Part shown: positions 60,727 to 64,000 of the stretch, piece by piece | How positions within the stretch are numbered: position 1 is the first letter of the stretch | Layout of the letters: each line of letters begins with the position of its first letter | Assembly (NCBI RefSeq): GCF_003014755.1 | Contig: NZ_PYAW01000001.1 | Coordinates: 1,798,001 to 1,862,000 of the forward strand | Length of the DNA stretch: 64,000 bases | Direction: 5' to 3' | Source: Chitinophaga niastensis | Lineage (GTDB): Bacteria; Bacteroidota; Bacteroidia; Chitinophagales; Chitinophagaceae | Notes under the pieces: model-generated | Told to the model about the DNA's origin: nothing | Seen by the model: the letters and a program-made list of their open reading frames with translations, nothing else | The model's database searches: none | Program-made: the position numbers and the translations under genes

Positions 60727-61464
60727 ATGATACAATCAAAATCACTCCTGTGCCAGGCCATGATGGCCTTTTTAGCCTTTTTTTTATTAGATTCCTGCAA
60801 CGTAATAAGTCAGAACCGGGTTAATGGTAATGGCCACGTAATTAAAGAAGATAGACAGGTTCCTGCTTTTCACAGATTAAAAGTAGAAGGCAGTATGGAT
60901 GTGTATCTGTCGCAAGGCCCTGCTAAAGCGGCTGTTATTGAGGCCGAGGATAATATTACGCCACTGATTGAAATTTTAGAGGAAGATGGCAGACTGATTG
61001 TACGCCAGAAGCGGAATACCTCTATCAGTACCCATAAAGATATTATCGTGTATTTAACCACGCCTGATGTGGATGACATTAGTTTATCCGGCTCCGGCGA
61101 TGTAAAGCTGACAGATAAGTTTAATGCTAAAGACGACCTGAAGTTAAGGTTATCCGGCTCTGGTAATATAAAAGGAGAAATCAATGCTCCTCATGTGAAA
61201 GCAGATATTGCAGGTTCCGGAAATATGGAGCTCAAGGGTGAAACCAAAGACGTGAATCTTTCAATTGCAGGTAGCGGTAATTTTGAAGCAGAGGACCTGC
61301 TGGCCGAAAATGTAACTGTTTCTATTGCTGGTAGCGGAGATGCAGATGTTCATGCCAGTGTGAAACTGGATGCAAAGATTATGGGTTCTGGTGATGTAAA
61401 ATATAAAGGCACTCCCCAGATTTCCTCATCTGTAATGGGCTCTGGCTCTGTACAGAAAAAATAA
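60727..61464 (+). CDS. DUF2807 (head GIN domain) lipoprotein
   Basis: A 245-aa exported protein with a lipobox-like LDSC (Cys24). The mature part is a beta-solenoid with seven GSG turns (LSGSGDVKL, LSGSGNIKG, IAGSGNMEL, IAGSGNFEA, IAGSGDADV, IMGSGDVKY, VMGSGSVQK) after a head region with FHRLKVEGSMDVYL. Common in Bacteroidota as a surface or periplasmic adhesin-like protein; no function is established. Divergent from guaA. Confidence 0.9.
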   Translation: MIQSKSLLCQAMMAFLAFFLLDSCNVISQNRVNGNGHVIKEDRQVPAFHRLKVEGSMDVYLSQGPAKAAVIEAEDNITPLIEILEEDGRLIVRQKRNTSISTHKDIIVYLTTPDVDDISLSGSGDVKLTDKFNAKDDLKLRLSGSGNIKGEINAPHVKADIAGSGNMELKGETKDVNLSIAGSGNFEAEDLLAENVTVSIAGSGDADVHASVKLDAKIMGSGDVKYKGTPQISSSVMGSGSVQKK

Positions 61465-61548
61465 TGTGAATATTTACAAATTTTTAACATTTCATTTATC
61501 ACATAAAGCACCATTTATCTGTTTATAGGAATGGTTTAAAAAAACACT

Positions 61549-61623
61549 ACAAGTCCTTGAGTCCAGGTACTGCATTCGCAAATTATATAGGCTGATGCTG
61601 TACCTGGCTGGGGCACAAGTCCT
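61549..61623 (+). other. Possible structured leader upstream of darA
   Basis: CCAGGTACTGCAT (61563-61575) and ATGCTGTACCTGG (61595-61607) pair over 13 nt with one mismatch, around a 19-nt loop. The 9-nt sequence ACAAGTCCT flanks the hairpin on both sides (61549-61557 and 61615-61623). This is the only structured part of the 282-bp gap before darA; function unknown. Confidence 0.3.
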
Positions 61624-61746
61624 GCCACATCAAGATTTTCCCCCTACCTCTCTCAACTTATCGCGTCAAATTATCATTAAATCACATAAATGATTCTCCT
61701 TTTTTTGTATGTTTACGGTTTGAATTGTTGAACTCCTATTCCTTTT

Positions 61747-62667
61747 ATGAACGAAAGACCGAAGATCCTGGTGGTATATTATACCCAGACCGGGCAACTG
61801 AAAAGGATTATTGATCATGTGCTGGCTCCGCTGGAAGGCAAGGCAGACATAACGTTTGAGCAATTGGTGCCTGTAACACCATTCCCTTTCCCATGGGGAA
61901 AGCAGGAGTTTTATGATACCATGCCGGAAACAGTGCAGAGCACTCCGCGTGGTATTCAACCCCTGAAAGTGGATGTGAATGCGCATTTCGACTTGGTGCT
62001 CCTGGCGTATCAGCCCTGGTTTTTATCTCCCTCTCAACCCACCGCTGCTTTTCTGCAAAGCGAAGCGGCCGCGCGTTTATTGAAGGATAAGCCGGTGGTA
62101 ACGCTGTTGGGCAGTCGTAATATGTGGCTCAATGCGCAGGAAAAGGTAAAGGGTTATTTACAGCAGGCAGGTGCCAGGCTGGTAGGTAATATCGTGCTGG
62201 TGGATAAATCCCCCAACCTGATATCGGTCATCACTATTCTTCGCTGGGCATTCAAAGGGAAAAAAGAAGCTACCCGTTTCTTACCACCTGCGGGCGTACA
62301 GGAAAATGAGATCATCACTTCCAATCGTTTTGCCGGACCAATAGAAAATGCACTGACTAATAAGCAATGGGATCATTTGCATCCACAACTGCTTTCATTA
62401 GACGCCGTGGAATTAATCCCCAACCTGGTAGTGCTGGAAGGTAATGGTATTAAGGCTTTCCGTTTCTGGGCAAAGTTTATCAGCGCTAAAGGCGGACCAG
62501 GTGCAGCTTCCCGTCAGGGACGGGTTAGCATGTACAGGGGCCTGCTATTGGTAGGGATTTTTGTGTTAACACCTATCTCCCTCATCTCTTCTCTTATAAA
62601 ATTAAGACTGAAAAAGAATCAGCTGCAGCGTGAAGTTGAATACTATAAGGGTATTACCTTGCGCTGA
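61747..62667 (+). CDS. darA: Dialkylresorcinol condensing enzyme DarA-like
   Basis: A 306-aa protein. It opens with a flavodoxin-like segment (ILVVYYTQTGQLKRI, with FPFPWGKQEFYDTMPE after it) and has a C-terminal membrane helix (about 262-285, GLLLVGIFVLTPIS). This matches DarA, which with the ketosynthase DarB builds dialkylresorcinols from two beta-keto acyl units; in Chitinophaga and relatives these form the resorcinol half of flexirubin pigments. DarB follows after 217 bp, so function is strongly supported by context. Confidence 0.85.
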   Translation: MNERPKILVVYYTQTGQLKRIIDHVLAPLEGKADITFEQLVPVTPFPFPWGKQEFYDTMPETVQSTPRGIQPLKVDVNAHFDLVLLAYQPWFLSPSQPTAAFLQSEAAARLLKDKPVVTLLGSRNMWLNAQEKVKGYLQQAGARLVGNIVLVDKSPNLISVITILRWAFKGKKEATRFLPPAGVQENEIITSNRFAGPIENALTNKQWDHLHPQLLSLDAVELIPNLVVLEGNGIKAFRFWAKFISAKGGPGAASRQGRVSMYRGLLLVGIFVLTPISLISSLIKLRLKKNQLQREVEYYKGITLR

Positions 62668-62693
62668 CATTAATTATTACGGAAAAGAGTAAT

Positions 62694-62701
62694 TAGCTTT
62701 G
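62694..62701 (+). promoter_or_regulatory. -7 box between darA and darB
   Basis: TAGCTTTG matches TAnnTTTG, 183 nt before the darB ATG. It suggests a second promoter inside the dar cluster. The gap also holds a 21-codon frame (62799-62864) starting MFITVGWLVIHG, probably chance or a leader peptide. Confidence 0.4.
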
Positions 62702-62884
62702 CCGGATAATTAAGTGCCGGCTGTCCGGTGGCGTGATAATTTTAATTCCAATAGAATTATATAATTTACGTCCGTATACAACACATATAAATTTAAATAT
62801 GTTTATCACCGTGGGCTGGCTGGTAATACACGGCAGTTATGACCAGGTTTTACATGTGGCCTAATAAAGACGAATAATATTCAA

Positions 62885-64000
62885 ATGAAGGAAGTTTATA
62901 TTACCAGGCTATCTAAATTTTTACCCAACGAGCCTGTAGAAAATGATGAAATGGAGAGCATCCTCGGAATGGTTGATGGAAAGGCTTCCCGCGCGCGTTT
63001 AAAGATACTTGGTAACAACAAAATCAAAACCCGTTACTACTCTTTGGACAAGGAAGGAAGATCCACCCACTCCAATGCAGAGATGACTGCAACAGCAGTG
63101 AAAGAATTGTTTGATGAGAATTTTCCAATCAACAAATTACAATTACTGGCTTGTGGCACCACTTCTCCTGATCAGTTACTGCCTAATCATGCCGCTATGG
63201 TACATGGCATTCTGAAATGCCAGCCCGTAGAGCTGATTGCAGCTACAGGTGCGTGTGCAGCAGGTATGCAGGCTTTCAAATATGCGTGGATGTCTATTCG
63301 TTGCGGGAATACCACCAACGCTGTGAGTACCGGTTCAGAAAAATTTTCTGCCTGGATGCTGGCGCAAAAATTTCAGCCTGAAGCAGAAAATCTGAAGAGC
63401 CTGGATGAAAATCCGATCATCGCTTTTGAAAAGGATTTCCTTCGCTGGATGTTGTCTGATGGCGCCAGTGCAGCATTGTTCCAGGATAAACCCAATGCAG
63501 AAGGTTTATCGCTGCGTGTAGACTGGGTAGAAATATTGTCTTACGCCAATGACCTGGAAACCTGTATGTATGCAGGGGCTATCAAAAAACCTGATGGTAC
63601 CACCACCGGCTGGATTGATATGACGCCGGAAGAATGGGCACAGCACAGCGTTTTCTCCTTTAAACAAGATACCCGCTTACTGGGTAAAAATATTGTTCCT
63701 TCCGGAGCACAAATGTGGAAAGAGCTGGTAGAGCGCCACAACATTAATCTTGATGAAATAGATTTTTTCCTGCCGCATCTGTCATCTGAGTTTTTCAGAT
63801 TGAAGATCGATGAGGAAATTACCCGTTTAGGTGTTCCTATTCCATTGGAAAGGTGGTTCACCAACCTGGCTAACGTTGGTAATGTAGGTACTGCTTCACC
63901 TTACCTGATGCTGGAAGAGCTGATGAACAGCGGCCGCTTTAAGAAAGGACAGAAAGTAGTATTAATGGTTCCGGAGAGTGCACGTTTTTCTTATGCTTAT
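62885..64000 (+). CDS. darB: DarB-like ketoacyl-ACP synthase III, 3' partial
   Basis: Open from ATG 62885 to the right edge (372 codons, no stop), so the C-terminus is missing. A FabH-fold ketosynthase with the nucleophile Cys124 in AATGACAAGM, the His in FLPHLSSEFF and the Asn in NVGNVGTAS. It directly follows darA, as expected for the dialkylresorcinol pathway. It carries an extra N-terminal stretch typical of this subgroup rather than the short FabH start. The rest of a flexirubin cluster would be expected to the right of the window. Confidence 0.88.
   Translation, partial: MKEVYITRLSKFLPNEPVENDEMESILGMVDGKASRARLKILGNNKIKTRYYSLDKEGRSTHSNAEMTATAVKELFDENFPINKLQLLACGTTSPDQLLPNHAAMVHGILKCQPVELIAATGACAAGMQAFKYAWMSIRCGNTTNAVSTGSEKFSAWMLAQKFQPEAENLKSLDENPIIAFEKDFLRWMLSDGASAALFQDKPNAEGLSLRVDWVEILSYANDLETCMYAGAIKKPDGTTTGWIDMTPEEWAQHSVFSFKQDTRLLGKNIVPSGAQMWKELVERHNINLDEIDFFLPHLSSEFFRLKIDEEITRLGVPIPLERWFTNLANVGNVGTASPYLMLEELMNSGRFKKGQKVVLMVPESARFSYAY

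Overview
The window looks like chromosomal DNA of a Bacteroidota bacterium, most likely a Chitinophaga-type member of the Chitinophagaceae. Four things point there: type IX secretion (T9SS) cargo proteins with PKD repeats next to PorP/SprF partners; DarA/DarB genes of the dialkylresorcinol (flexirubin-type) pathway; Bacteroidetes-type promoter -7 boxes (TAnnTTTG) in front of many genes; and almost no Shine-Dalgarno sites. I see no tRNA, rRNA, CRISPR array, transposase or prophage gene. Gene density is high and mostly housekeeping.

Layout. 1-2.6 kb: a two-component pair (propeller/Y_Y_Y histidine kinase cut by the window edge, and a LytTR regulator). 2.8-9 kb: tgt, an LptF/LptG-type permease, gltA and recG. 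9-13.8 kb: a T9SS type B cargo with its PorP/SprF partner. 13.8-24.6 kb: an FAD-linked oxidase, a small barrel protein, a phosphonatase-like hydrolase/FAD oxidoreductase pair, LOG protein, O-methyltransferase, GH73-LysM glucosaminidase, hpt, a VWA protein and a free-standing RlmK-like methyltransferase. 24.8-28 kb: dnaJ and grpE facing an RlmI-like methyltransferase. 28.1-37.6 kb, minus strand: a tiny protein made only of a signal peptide and a type A sorting domain, a PorP/SprF protein and two PKD giants (947 and 1625 aa). 37.7-47 kb: TPMT-like methyltransferase, rhodanese-thioredoxin, M32 carboxypeptidase, Nif3, zinc-ribbon protein, TPR protein, recN and fabI. 47-53.6 kb: DUF2795, LolD-like ATPase, HDAC-like deacetylase, ligase-associated phosphoesterase and helicase, purine permease. 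53.6-61.5 kb: LD-carboxypeptidase, barrel protein, Lrp/AsnC regulator with a divergent MFS exporter, a periplasmic-binding lipoprotein, guaA and a DUF2807 lipoprotein. 61.7-64 kb: darA and the first 372 codons of darB.

The most unusual signal is not a gene. At least seven intergenic gaps hold long inverted repeats, several of them perfect over 30, 37 or 59 bp. They are built from short reiterated words (CAAAG, TTAGC, AATTACGA). The 59-bp arm runs into the 3' end of a coding sequence, so the opposite arm carries an inverted copy of that gene's end. This suggests inverted duplication in place, not insertion of a mobile element.

Other points of interest are -7 boxes ending only 4-7 nt before start codons (possible leaderless mRNAs), a queuine transglycosylase with two of its three zinc cysteines replaced, a cargo-less T9SS sorting-domain protein, a possible small RNA between two terminators, and a 34-codon reading frame filling the grpE-dnaJ gap. 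All family assignments were made by reading motifs by eye; no database search was run.
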